64,000 bases of DNA from JAJRRL01 sp047404195. GTDB lineage: Bacteria > Pseudomonadota > Gammaproteobacteria > JAJRRL01. Within the stretch, counting starts at the first letter, position 1. Each line of letters opens with the position of its first letter. Shown one piece after another: positions 44,472 to 54,500 of the stretch. Position numbers and translations under genes: made by a program. The notes under the pieces are model-generated. The model was given only the letters and a program-made list of their open reading frames with translations, was not told the DNA's origin and searched no databases. The stretch spans positions 62,001 to 126,000 of the forward strand of contig JBDOIU010000008.1 in the NCBI GenBank assembly GCA_047404195.1, given 5' to 3'.

Positions 44472-44855
44472 ATGAAAGAAGATAAACAAGTAAGCTTAGC
44501 AAAAGCAGTTTCGCCCGGTGTTATTGTTGCATTAGTAGGTTTGCCCTTTGCATTTTGCTCTTTTATTATCGCTGGTGTTCTGTTGGCTATACAATTTCAG
44601 AATTGTGGGCATTCACCGAATACGTTCATGGATTCTATGAAAGCCTTTGGTAAAATGCTATTGCACTGCTTTACAGCATGGCATGATAAAGTTAAGCCAA
44701 GCATGGCATTAACTGTTGGTACTTCTGTTACAACAGCGCTAGGTGGTTATGTTTCACTCATAGGTGTCGGTGTCATTGGTATTGTTGTTAATGATTCCAA
44801 GAAAGATGGTGACGATGCTAACACTTCAATCTATGGCAATGTTTCTACGCAGTGA
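44472..44855 (+). CDS. Small membrane protein, unknown function
   Basis: The 127-residue product has two hydrophobic segments: VSPGVIVALVGLPFAFCSFI with IIAGVLLAIQF close behind (one long or two short spans), and VGTSVTTALGGYVSLIGVGVIGIVV. Between them lies a polar loop with Cys and His (NCGHSP, LLHCFTAWHDK). The tail DSKKDGDDANTSIYGNVSTQ is acidic. No family is recognisable. It is a lone gene with a near-consensus promoter, which suggests strong expression. The ribosome site is weak (AAAG before ATG 44472). Confidence 0.6.
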   Translation: MKEDKQVSLAKAVSPGVIVALVGLPFAFCSFIIAGVLLAIQFQNCGHSPNTFMDSMKAFGKMLLHCFTAWHDKVKPSMALTVGTSVTTALGGYVSLIGVGVIGIVVNDSKKDGDDANTSIYGNVSTQ

Positions 44856-45313
44856 ATACTTTCTTGCTATTACGAGCAGGGACTATTGCCCTCTGAGCTT
44901 TGTTTATGGAGCAGCTGCTGTCAATGAGGTTTATGTCAGCATGCTCTAACGGTCTTCATACTTTTATTGAGTTTTAGCAATCACATTTGTGAGTATTGCT
45001 GCATACATGCAGTGTGTGAGTGGTTTATTTCATATGTAGTGTGTGGCCCAGCTATATTACAACGCCGTTAGTGCCAAGTGATAAGCGTTATGCTATGAGG
45101 CGTGTATTTTCTTAATGCTATTTAATGGCTCAGGATTCTGCGGCACAAGCTAAGTCTAATGGTTGGCTTCAGTTTGCACAAATACTTGAGTTGATTTGTA
45201 TGTCAATAGTTGCTAATCACAGTAGCAGCTTCAAGCGCCGTCAGTGCCTGCAATGCCGTAGCTGTTTATCCGACAGGTTATAATAAGACGAATAAACAGC
45301 CACTGGCTTTGAT
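44856..45313. other. Intergenic region, 458 bases, possible decayed ORF
   Basis: No gene is well supported. A plus-strand frame at 45125-45283 encodes 52 residues (MAQDSAAQAKSNGWLQFAQI and a hydrophobic LELICMSIVA) but has no ribosome site and its second half has no gene-like character; the other frame from 45210 reads TVAASSAVSACNAVAVYPTG. The two together could be one small membrane protein broken by a frameshift, but this is weak. Confidence 0.35.
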
Positions 45314-45595
45314 TTATGCTTGTTCCGCACAGGCGTTATCCGCACTGATGGCATCTGGTAGGCTGATGTTGAGCTCGAGAACTGAGTTATTGTCACTGCT
45401 TTGTAGGTCAACAGCAATATCACTGCAGCGTACGCCAGTATATTTTTCGACAACTTTGAGGATTTCTTGACGCATTAACTGCAAGTAGTCTTCTTGTTGG
45501 CTCTGCTTAGAACGCTCTTGTGCAATGATGATTTGCAGACGATCTTTAGCGGTTTGTGCCGACTTTTTGCGGCGAAATACATTTAATAAACTCAT
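45314..45595 (-). CDS. minE: Cell division topological specificity factor MinE
   Basis: MinE stimulates the MinD ATPase and drives the pole-to-pole oscillation that keeps the Z ring at midcell. The 93-residue product begins MSLLNVFRRKKSAQTAKDRL, the membrane-binding and MinD-stimulating part, then IIIAQERSK, and the dimerisation domain LRQEILKVVEKYTGV followed by strands. The C-terminal tail SADNACAEQA is slightly longer than in E. coli (88). Its start overlaps the minD stop (ATGA). Confidence 0.95.
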   Translation of the reverse strand: MSLLNVFRRKKSAQTAKDRLQIIIAQERSKQSQQEDYLQLMRQEILKVVEKYTGVRCSDIAVDLQSSDNNSVLELNISLPDAISADNACAEQA

Positions 45596-46410
45596 GACAC
45601 AGTTTCCTTTTTGTTGCCGAATATGCGCTTAAATAGGCTCTTTGATTTAGTCGGTTCACTGACTTCTTCACCTAGGAAGCGACGTATGATCCTGTCATAG
45701 GATTTACCCGCAATGCTGTTGATGTCACGTATAACAGGTGCACCAGCATTTGATGCCGACAGCACACTTTGGCACTCAGGTACGATACCCAATAGTGGTA
45801 TACCCAGCAAATCTTTGATATCTGCAACGCTCAGCATTTCTCCTGTGCTGACACGTTTCTCAGAGTAACGTGTGATGATGAGGTGTTCTTTGATTGCAGA
45901 TTCACCGCTTTCAGCTCGTTTGGTCTTGCTGCCAAGCAAGCCGAGAATTCTATCGGAGTCCCGTACAGATGAAACTTCAGGATTGGTGACAATAAAGGCG
46001 GTATCGGCATGGTACATTGCCATGTGTGCACCTTTTTCGATGCCCGCTGGAGAGTCGCAGATGATGTAATCAAAGCGCTCTTTCAGCTCAGCGATAACGC
46101 GTTCGACACCCTCTGGTGTGAGCACATCTTTATCACGTGTTTGTGATGCGGCTAGAACAAAGAGGTTTTCAATTGTTTTATCTTTGATCAGGGCTTGGTT
46201 AAGGCTGGCTTCTTTTTGAATCACGTTTACAAGATCGTAAACAACGCGACGCTCGCAGCCCATGACAAGGTCTAGGTTGCGTAGGCCAATATCAAAGTCA
46301 ATAACAACAGTCTTGTAGCCTTTGATGGCTAAGCCTGTGGCAATAGATGCGCTGGTAGTTGTTTTACCAACGCCACCTTTTCCGGAGGTGACAACAATAA
46401 CTTCTGACAC
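45592..46410 (-). CDS. minD: Septum site-determining ATPase MinD
   Basis: MinD is a membrane-cycling ATPase that recruits MinC. The product is 272 residues (E. coli 270). It has the deviant Walker A GKGGVGKTT with the signature Lys, FDIGLRNLDLVMG, CDSPAGIEKGAH, and a C-terminal amphipathic membrane-targeting helix, SLFKRIFGNKKE. I chose GTG 46410: AGAGGA stands 7 bases upstream and the protein then opens with SEVIVVTSGKGG as in the family. The open frame to 46461 runs into minC. Confidence 0.96.
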   Translation of the reverse strand: MSEVIVVTSGKGGVGKTTTSASIATGLAIKGYKTVVIDFDIGLRNLDLVMGCERRVVYDLVNVIQKEASLNQALIKDKTIENLFVLAASQTRDKDVLTPEGVERVIAELKERFDYIICDSPAGIEKGAHMAMYHADTAFIVTNPEVSSVRDSDRILGLLGSKTKRAESGESAIKEHLIITRYSEKRVSTGEMLSVADIKDLLGIPLLGIVPECQSVLSASNAGAPVIRDINSIAGKSYDRIIRRFLGEEVSEPTKSKSLFKRIFGNKKETVS

Positions 46411-46429
46411 GATAAAGTCCTCTTTGTGG

Positions 46430-47101
46430 TTATGTGTGGGTGATGTTAAGGGTATTATCACTCAAAAATATTTGAATGACCTGCCCATTATTCTCAGGAC
46501 GCTGTAAGTTTTCACTGACTTGGTAGTGTCCTGCAATGGCGATGAGCTCTGCGTCAAGGTGCTGACAAAATATACGTGCCTCTGTGTTTCCGCTTGCTCC
46601 GGCTAGGGCGCGGCCACGCAGGGGGCCATAAACGTGGATATTGCCATCGGCGATGACCTCTGCGCCAACATTAACTGGTCCAACAATAATCAGGTCGGCA
46701 TTTTTTGCATATATTTTGCTGCCAGCACGCACAGGCTTTGTGATCAGTCGTGTGCTTTGCACGTTGTGCGTTGCTTGGGGTTGTGGTTCCGACGCTTTAC
46801 CTTTGAGTATTGGTAATTCGATTGTGTCTTGTATCGATGCATCGATTCCTCGTACGCCAACAGGGTACATGTCTTTGCTGCGTAGAAGGGATAAAATGCC
46901 TGGTAGGTTGGTAGATGGATCCTCTATATTGGAGGCATCGATGACCACTGGCGCTTTTTTGAAATAGCTGGGTGCTTTTTGGGTTAGCTGATTCAGCTGT
47001 ATTTCAATGGCGTCAAGTGCAGTGTCCCTGAGCACTAAAACAGTGATCGGGAACATGTCAGCCTTCATCTGAAACGCTGTTGGTGTGTTAACTTTGGTCA
47101 T
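46430..47101 (-). CDS. minC: Septum site-determining protein MinC
   Basis: MinC inhibits FtsZ polymerisation away from midcell. The 223-residue product has the N-terminal FtsZ-binding domain and the C-terminal beta-helix that binds MinD: RLITKPVRAGSKIYAKNADL, VGPVNVGAEVIADGNIHVYG and PLRGRALAGASG are the family signatures. It is followed by minD 19 bases later; minC, minD and minE form one operon read leftwards. Confidence 0.95.
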   Translation of the reverse strand: MTKVNTPTAFQMKADMFPITVLVLRDTALDAIEIQLNQLTQKAPSYFKKAPVVIDASNIEDPSTNLPGILSLLRSKDMYPVGVRGIDASIQDTIELPILKGKASEPQPQATHNVQSTRLITKPVRAGSKIYAKNADLIIVGPVNVGAEVIADGNIHVYGPLRGRALAGASGNTEARIFCQHLDAELIAIAGHYQVSENLQRPENNGQVIQIFLSDNTLNITHT

Positions 47102-47129
47102 GTTGGTTTAGTCCGTATTAGATTGTGTC

Positions 47130-47160
47130 TTTATAGTAGCAGATAATAAAAATGTGTAAA
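47130..47160 (-). promoter_or_regulatory. Candidate promoter for minCDE
   Basis: On the minus strand, -35 TTTACA (47155-47160) and -10 TATAAA (47130-47135) are separated by 19 bases; TACTAT, with a 16-base spacer, is an alternative -10. It lies about 30 bases before minC. Confidence 0.45.
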
Positions 47161-47233
47161 CTATCATTCCTCGTTTTGGTGATTTCAGACTCCTTAAGTG
47201 GTCATCGTACATGACCGGGGCAAAAAATTGACG

Positions 47234-47261
47234 GTGACCTATCTGCAATACTGTTGATAAT
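47234..47261 (+). promoter_or_regulatory. Candidate promoter for yciA-lexA
   Basis: -10 GATAAT (47256-47261) has GTGACC (47234-47239) at 16 bases as its -35. The -10 box lies inside the LexA box described next, so repressor binding would block it. Confidence 0.45.
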
Positions 47262-47268
47262 TTCAGCA
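47249..47268 (+). promoter_or_regulatory. LexA box (SOS operator) before yciA-lexA
   Basis: TA-CTG-N10-CAG-CA, with an AT-rich centre TTGATAATTT, is a good match to the gammaproteobacterial LexA consensus CTG-N10-CAG. It is the only such match I found near lexA and lies 66 bases before the start of yciA, overlapping a -10 box. It supports autoregulation of lexA through a shared transcript. Confidence 0.7.
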
Positions 47269-47333
47269 ACAATGACAAGAGTGCACCAGCGCTATACAAT
47301 AGATTATAAGTGTCACAGTTGCAAGGGGGAATT

Positions 47334-47756
47334 GTGTCGACAGTGAAAGAATCAAATCATCCGTCAGTGCCGGAAGGTGATTTAGCCATTCGTGTGATGG
47401 CCATGCCAAAAGATGTGAATCATAATGGTGATATCTTTGGTGGCTGGCTGCTATCACACATGGACTTGGCGGCTGCGTCTTGTGCGTGTCGTGCTGCGGG
47501 TTGTCGTACGACGACAGTGGCTATCGATAAGATGCATTTTATCGCGCCTGTGCATATAGGAGATTTTATTTGTTGCTATGCAAAGTTGTTGTCAACTGGA
47601 AAAAGCTCGATGAAGATACAAATTCAAGCTTGGTCTGTGCCACAAACACAATCCTCATCTGAACGTCAAATAGTCGCTGATGGCATTTTCACGTTTGTGG
47701 CCATTGATGAGCATAAGCGGCCAGTTCCAGTATTTGCGAATGACAGTGAGTCATGA
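47334..47756 (+). CDS. yciA: YciA-like acyl-CoA thioesterase
   Basis: YciA hydrolyses acyl-CoAs with a hotdog fold. The 140-residue product contains the catalytic and family region RVMAMPKDVNHNGDIFGGWLL, where Asn and Asp act, and VAIDKMHFIAPVHIGD. I chose GTG 47334: AAGGGGG lies 4 bases upstream, and the frame upstream to GTG 47310 includes that ribosome site. Its stop overlaps the lexA start (ATGA), so the two are translationally coupled and both are likely under the LexA box. Confidence 0.88.
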   Translation: MSTVKESNHPSVPEGDLAIRVMAMPKDVNHNGDIFGGWLLSHMDLAAASCACRAAGCRTTTVAIDKMHFIAPVHIGDFICCYAKLLSTGKSSMKIQIQAWSVPQTQSSSERQIVADGIFTFVAIDEHKRPVPVFANDSES

Positions 47757-48361
47757 CACAGATGCAAAGTCACCTGACAAGACGTGAGCGACATGCATTG
47801 TCACTCATCGAACAGCACATCACTGAGCATGGTGTTTCACCAACTGCACAGGAGCTCGCTGATGCCATGGGCATTCAATCGCGGGGTGTTGCACATCGTT
47901 ACATGAAAAAGCTGGTTGACGCTGGCTATTTAATGAATCAACCAAAGCGGCATAGAAACCTCAGTCGGCTATCGGCTGCCAACATGCCACCTGTTCTGGG
48001 TCAAATTGCGGCTGGTGCACCCATTCAAGCCATTAACGAACCTGTTTTTGAGAATTGGGCGGATCAATTTGTTTCGAGGCAATGTTATGCCTTACGTGTG
48101 CGTGGTGACTCAATGTGCGAAGTGGGCATTTTAGATGGTGATACCATCATTTGCCGAGCCACGCAGACTGCACAGTCTGGAGAAATTGTTGTTGTGTTGA
48201 TTGATGGTGCTGATGTCACACTCAAGCGATGGCAGCCATCAATTTGCGGTACAAAAGTTACCTTGCAAGCTGAAAATAAGGATATGCCTTCTTTGTCATA
48301 CGCCGTAGAGCGATTGCAAGTACAGGGTGTGTATGTCGGGTTATTGCGATCTGTTTTGTAG
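47753..48361 (+). CDS. lexA: SOS repressor LexA
   Basis: LexA represses DNA-damage genes and cleaves itself when RecA filaments form. The 202-residue product matches E. coli LexA in length. The N-terminal winged helix-turn-helix reads SPTAQELADAMGIQSRGVAHRYM. The self-cleavage Ala-Gly bond is in GQIAAGAPIQ, the catalytic Ser in RGDSMCEVGILDGD and the Lys in DVTLKRW. It is followed by a terminator. Confidence 0.93.
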   Translation: MTQMQSHLTRRERHALSLIEQHITEHGVSPTAQELADAMGIQSRGVAHRYMKKLVDAGYLMNQPKRHRNLSRLSAANMPPVLGQIAAGAPIQAINEPVFENWADQFVSRQCYALRVRGDSMCEVGILDGDTIICRATQTAQSGEIVVVLIDGADVTLKRWQPSICGTKVTLQAENKDMPSLSYAVERLQVQGVYVGLLRSVL

Positions 48362-48424
48362 GATATGATTTAGTGTATATATTTCGAGTTTTGTGTAGAA
48401 GAGAAGCAATCTGAAAACTGGTAT

Positions 48425-48458
48425 CAGCTACTGAGATAACTGTTCGGTAGCTGTTTTT
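48425..48458 (+). terminator. Rho-independent terminator after lexA
   Basis: CAGCTACTGA (48425-48434) pairs with TCGGTAGCTG (48444-48453) over 10 bp with one G-T pair, a 9-base loop, and a T5 run directly after. Confidence 0.8.
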
Positions 48459-48486
48459 ACGTATCGCGTCATATCTACCACTAGGG

Positions 48487-48515
48487 TTGACAAATAGTCA
48501 GTACACTAATAGAAT
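48487..48515 (+). promoter_or_regulatory. Sigma-70-like promoter for the second giant kinase gene
   Basis: Perfect -35 TTGACA (48487-48492), a 17-base spacer and -10 TAGAAT (48510-48515). The transcript would begin near 48522, about 57 bases before the ATG. Confidence 0.78.
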
Positions 48516-48578
48516 AATTTTGCTCACTACGATCTGCTGTTATCAGTGAGTTATGTTGTGTTTGCACAAGGAGAGAAA

Positions 48579-51500
48579 ATGCATACTGAATGGACACAGA
48601 GTTGGCAGTCTCAATTAACTCAGGTAATTGAGAAGATGAGTAGCGAAGATTGTGAGATACGCAATGCGGCCTTCAGGCTAATGATTGAGCTTTACAGTAG
48701 TCAGCATTTCGCTGCTGCTGTGAACAGAGGTGCTGCTAACGCCAGTGATGGTGTGCGTCAAGCTTTGTTGCTACTGATTCTGGCGAGGTACCACGCCGGT
48801 ATTGATAAGGCATTATGTGTATTTTTACATGAAAAAATCACAGATATAGATACTCAGAAACCCATCAATATGCAGAATCCTACACTTCGACGCGCTATCG
48901 CAGATGCAATTAAATGCGATCGTGGCACAGGTATGCATTGCCTAGATCAGTGTCATTCCAGTGATGTGCCCAGGCAGGTGATCGACACAGAGCTGGAAAA
49001 CCTGGTCGAGAGTATGGTTGCAGATCCTGACAGTGAGATTCAAAATACAGCGATTCGCAATGTTAATGCTGGATACTACACCAAAAATATTTATTTTCGG
49101 AAAGCACTATTGGGTGCTTTTAAGCATGGTGAGAAGCGCACACAAGCACTAGCAGCCTCAAAGATGATGGCAGCTCTAGAAAAGCATTCTAGTTACAGAG
49201 GCCCACAGGAGGAGCGTGTTATACATGATATTGCCAATGATGCTGACTTTATTAACGTTGTCATGGACGTCATGCTCCATGCAGCTACCCCCTTTGCTAA
49301 GCCTGATACGACAGATGAAGCAGTTGCAGCGTGTAGCATTTATGGTGAGGGGTACCATAAATTAATCAGCCGATTTTTGGCGATATCAACAATTTTTGAG
49401 ACAGAACACGTGCACAAACTGGCGCAACGTTTGGTTTCTGCCTTTGCTAGTAAAGAAGTCAATACACAAAAAACAGCACATGCTGTACTGGCTGAATTCT
49501 TACAAGGCCAGCATGCCTGTGACAGGTCTACTGTCAAGAGTCGTCAATTGCTCGTTGAGGCTGGTTTGACAACCAAAATAATCTCTCAGTTGTCGAGTGA
49601 TGATTTGGGGTTAAAATGCGCCTTAGCAAAAATGCTTGCTGATTTATATAGGTTTGATTGTCCATTTGATGAAACCTTGCAAGCTGAATGTCTGACGTTG
49701 ATATCAGATACTGTGCAAGGCTGTTATAGCAAAACAAAAACAATGGATGCGTTAGTCAGCCGAGAAAAATCGTTGCAAGAATTGATAGCAGCATCTCGTA
49801 AAAGGGTAGACAGTGCTTACCGATCTAAATACTGGCGGCAATATGAAGAGGAGAAAGCAGCACTCAACCAACTGCAGCGGAAGTTAGAAAGGCTACAGCA
49901 GAAAAAATCTCAGGTGGATACCTATGCCAGGGTCAAAGATCATCTGTTAAGATTTTTAGGCTATATCGCCTTGCGTGATCAGTCAGTTTCGACGCAGTTG
50001 TTTGATTTGGGTTTATTTAAGCATATGCTCGCGCTTATCCAGTCGGGGCAGTATGGGTCAAAAGAATTGGATTTTTTGGAAATTCTGATCAGGATGCACC
50101 CTCTGAGCTGTAAAGATTTATTACAGTCTGGCTGTGTGGGGGTAATATTTGATCGTATTAAGAAAGATCAGTCAAGTTCTTATTATCGGGGATACAGCTA
50201 TAGTGCACTGATTGGAAGCGGTGTTTTACTTTTTGCTGAATTATTCTCTAACGATGAACATTATCCTGTGGCGAAACAAATGGGTGTTATGGATCTATTA
50301 TCAAGCCTATCATCGTGGACTGATCGCCATCGTAAAGCGCACAAATATGAAATAGCAACTTTTGCGCTGAAGAAAATAGCTGCTAGTATATCAGCGTTAG
50401 GTGGGAGTGTTCAGGCAACTCTCGCATATCTATCCTACCCGTATTATAGTGAAAGTGTGACTCAGTGGGTGAACGTGGATAGCCATGTTCGTCAAATGTT
50501 ATATCAAAAATTATACGACAAGATTGTGTCTGAAGCAAAGTGCCCAGTAGTCGGTATAGATATCCTAGATCTTGCACCATTGTGTAGGGTGACTTATCAA
50601 AAATCAAGATATGAAGCCATTGTGGGCTCGTATGATCAATACAACCGAAAACAGTTCATGCCTCTTTTTGTAAGTTATATGAGCTGCACAATTCTGGATC
50701 CGCGGGTGAATGTTTTTCATTTGCGCTGGCAGTTAAAAATCCTCAGTGTGGTACTGCCTTTGTGTGATCTGACATATCTCTGGTCTGCAGAAACACATGT
50801 CACATTGCTATGTGAGTTAAAAAAGTGTTTATCAGTTGCTGATCTTGAGGTGCAAAGATACGCTGTTCAGGCGATTGTGACAATGGTGGTTATAGACCCA
50901 TCTTACTCTTTTTCTCGAGACGATGAGCTTAACCATCTATTACAGCCATTTTTGAGTCACGAGGATGCGGTTACTCGCTCTCACGTAATACGTTTCTACA
51001 GGGCAGCTGAGTATGGTAAGAATTTGGCACTGATGGTGGCTCAACTTGATTACCAGTATGATGATGTGCATCAATATGTATTTGAGTACTTGTTAGGTGT
51101 TGCTTCAAACGATAAGCTGATAGATTCTGTCGAGAAAGTACTTTCAATAGATCGCTTGCTAGCGCTGTTGGCGAGTGAAAATACAAAAATTCATCGCCAT
51201 GTGACTGCGATGCTCAAGTTATATTTCGCCAGCGAAAGCTTGTGTTTTGAAAAAGATGTGCGTCAGAAGGTAGCACCAATCTTGATCAGACAGATCGATA
51301 AGTTCGATGCATTCACTCAATGTGAGATGATTCATGTTATCTCAAAGCTAACTGCCATCGAGCGTGAGTCAAGTATCGACCTAGATTTAGAGCCTGTGTA
51401 CTCTCTTTTGAAGGCGCTGATTCATCACAGAGACAGCACAACACGATCTCAGGCAGCGAATGCGCTATGCGTTTTTGTCTGTGAACAGGCGATACGTCAA

Positions 51501-54500
51501 ACAGCTTTGGCAACGAGCGATGTGCTAGAGCCACAATTCACTGCATTATTATCTGAGGATGAAAAATTCAGACAGCCAGCAAGGGCTGTGATAGCAGCTA
51601 TGATTCAGGGCCATGAAGCTAATACTGCATTGGTGGAGGAAAGACTAAAGACATTGCTGGCTTCAATATTAACGTCTCTCAGGTCTGATCATGATGTTGA
51701 GCGCGAGACTGCTTCGAAACACCTGTATTATATTGCATCTATCAACGAACCATGTATTACGCTTGTACTCACATCAGAGGCCATTCCACAATGCTTTAAG
51801 CTTATTCATGAGAGGAACGTCTCGATAGCTAATTTCGCTGCTAAAACCCTCAGTTTAGTATCTAGAAAAGGTGAAAAATCACACCAGCTATTTGTTGATT
51901 GTGATGCGCTAAGCACTTATTGTGCCTTGCTAGAAAACACTGACATGAGCTGTCGTATCAGTATTATTGAGGCCATTACTGCTTATTATAAGTTTCATAC
52001 TGACAGAGAGGTGAGTCCATTAGATAGAACGTTGGTTGATAAATTGATTTCTTTGCAAATCGATGTCAATACTGATCTCAGAGAGTCAGTGCGTGTCGCA
52101 CTAGATACAATGTCTGCAGTAGGTTTAGATTTCAGCAGCCTGATTGAGCAACATCGGCGTACAATGATTGATGCATACATGACTAATCTAGAATTCACTA
52201 ATGAAGAGGTTAATAAAAATGCCCTCAGAGCGCTAGGCTTTCTTGTGCATTTGAATCCAACCAACAGAGAGATTACAAGTTCTTTAAATTTAATACCAGC
52301 ATTGCTGCAGTATGAACACCGAATGGGGTTAGCGCTTAAATTACTGAAGAATCTTGTTGATGGCTCCACTCGACAGCGAGAGATACTGCTAGAGACACGG
52401 GCTATGACCTCACTAAATAAAATTCTACCGGCCAAGGATGAGCAAGTCTATTCTGATGTCAGAGATCTATTTGTTTCTTTGCTTGACACAAGTCACTATC
52501 AGCAAGCAGTGAGAAGGATCGGTGGATTCCATCAGCTATTATTTGCTTTAGATAGTGATTCAACAGCCCGTAGAAAAGATGGCCTTCTTGTATTAAAACA
52601 ACTGTTATTACATAGACAGATTCAGTCATTAATTAAAGCTATTGATTTTAAATTATACGAGACAGATCCATCTGAGTTGCATGAGATATATCGAAATATA
52701 ACTCAGCTTATCACAATGCGCTTTGTACCCTCATTATCACACATTTCAGCAGTAGATTTGACCTCAATACTGATGAAGTGTCTAGCTGACTCAGATGAAG
52801 AAGTGCAGTATGAGTCAGTTAAAGTTTTTGGTTTGTTGTTAGGATACGTTGATTATCAACTTGATCCAAAATCATCGTATTATCGACAATCACGAATCTA
52901 TGTTGAATCTTTCAGGCAAGCTGGTGTTTTCCAGCTGTTAGAGTCAATGTTGCTAACGGGTACCACGCCTCTCGAACGACTGATTTTGCGGACTTTATAT
53001 ACTAACGATTGTCTTCCTGTGGGTGAGCAAAATACCTATACTGCCAGTGAGGGCCTGTTAGACCGCAAGAAGTTCTTTACGTTGATTTTGAATGCAGGTT
53101 TAGCTAAATCAATGATTGTATCAACTTCTCAACAGTCTTGTTGGTACTTTCGCCCGGATAAAAGTGATTTACCAATGTTAGATAATGTTGCAGGCTTTCG
53201 TGCTGTAGGCGAGGATCTAAAGCATACCACTCTCAGGCTTTATTCAACTGCAAGCGTTTGGTTATCGCCTGAGATAACCCAAAATAGCGGGTACAGTTTT
53301 AAGCCCCTGATGCAGACTATTCGCTCAAGATTATCTTTAGACGAGGCTCTCTCTTTGCTGCCAGCTAAATCCATCGAGATGAACTGTTACGTACTGCAAT
53401 TGCTTCATTTTTATGTGAGATTTGGTATGGTGTCTGATGAGTCAGAAAAGAAGAATGCCAAGATATTAGTTACTCAGAAAAATATCAATATTTTTCGATC
53501 TTTGCTGCTCCATGATTCTTCCAAAGTGCGTACTGAGGTCTTATCTTTATTTGGACTTTTATGTCAATCTTTATGTGAAACTTTACCCAAACTCTCCAGC
53601 TTGGTGTCATTCGAATCCTCATACATGCGGTCCTGTACGGATCCAGATCGACGGCTTCGTTTGCATGCCTATCAGATGCTGCTTTTCGTGTTATCTTCTA
53701 GACTAAAATCTCAATCAAAATCGGTTCTTGATCATCATTCTGAAATGAACGCTAACGCTGGGGAAATATTTTTAGCTATGTTGCAAGATACATACCGCCC
53801 AATTGTTGGTACTGCAATAGTTGTGCTATATACTCTCACTCTGGATTCTGGTGATGATGTTAAAAAATTGGCTCTCTCGATTTTCCAACAGGGTGGTATA
53901 ATTGACTTGCTGCTTTCGATGTCAACACAAGTCTTCACGGTAGAATCGCAAACAGTTGCGGTGCAATATTTACTGAGTCAAATTCCAAGCTACTCTGTAG
54001 ATGCCAGTGCCAAAATAGCACGAGCCAAAGCAGAAGCGAAGGCTAAGCTAGCATTGGAGGCACGTAAGGATGATTCCGTCTCAACAGTCGCAGTGTCTCC
54101 GCCCATGCCAGATAAGCCATCTCCGGCTATTGTGGCATTGATTAAGCAGTTCAAACCGCAGGGTTATGCCAGCATAAAAAAACATGCCTCTAACCCTGGG
54201 CCACAGTCTCAGCATAAAACACAGGGTAATCGGTACTCGAAAAGTGTCGCGCCAAAGCGCCAGGGACAACAAACACAACGAAACAAAAAACATGCGTCTT
54301 CAGCAAGTCGTACAGGACAGCATCAGTCATCTGTTGGCCCTCGACATGATCGAGGTAAACAGTCAAGACAACACTCTATTCAGACCAAAAGCCAAGGGCA
54401 TCATAAGACAAGAAAAGGGTCACAAAGCCAGCGTTCACGACACCATAAGCATACCACTCACAAGCCCAATTCTCGTCACAATAAGCACATGGGACATAAA

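Noticed and set aside
45210..45470. Plus-strand frame overlapping the end of minE
   Set aside because: Most of it is antisense to minE; the MinE identification is certain.
48425..48458. CTG and CAG elements after lexA as a LexA box
   Set aside because: Spacing between CTG and CAG is not 10; the sequence is a terminator hairpin.
48546..48578. GTG 48546 as start of the second giant kinase
   Set aside because: No ribosome site; ATG 48579 has AAGGAG at the right distance.
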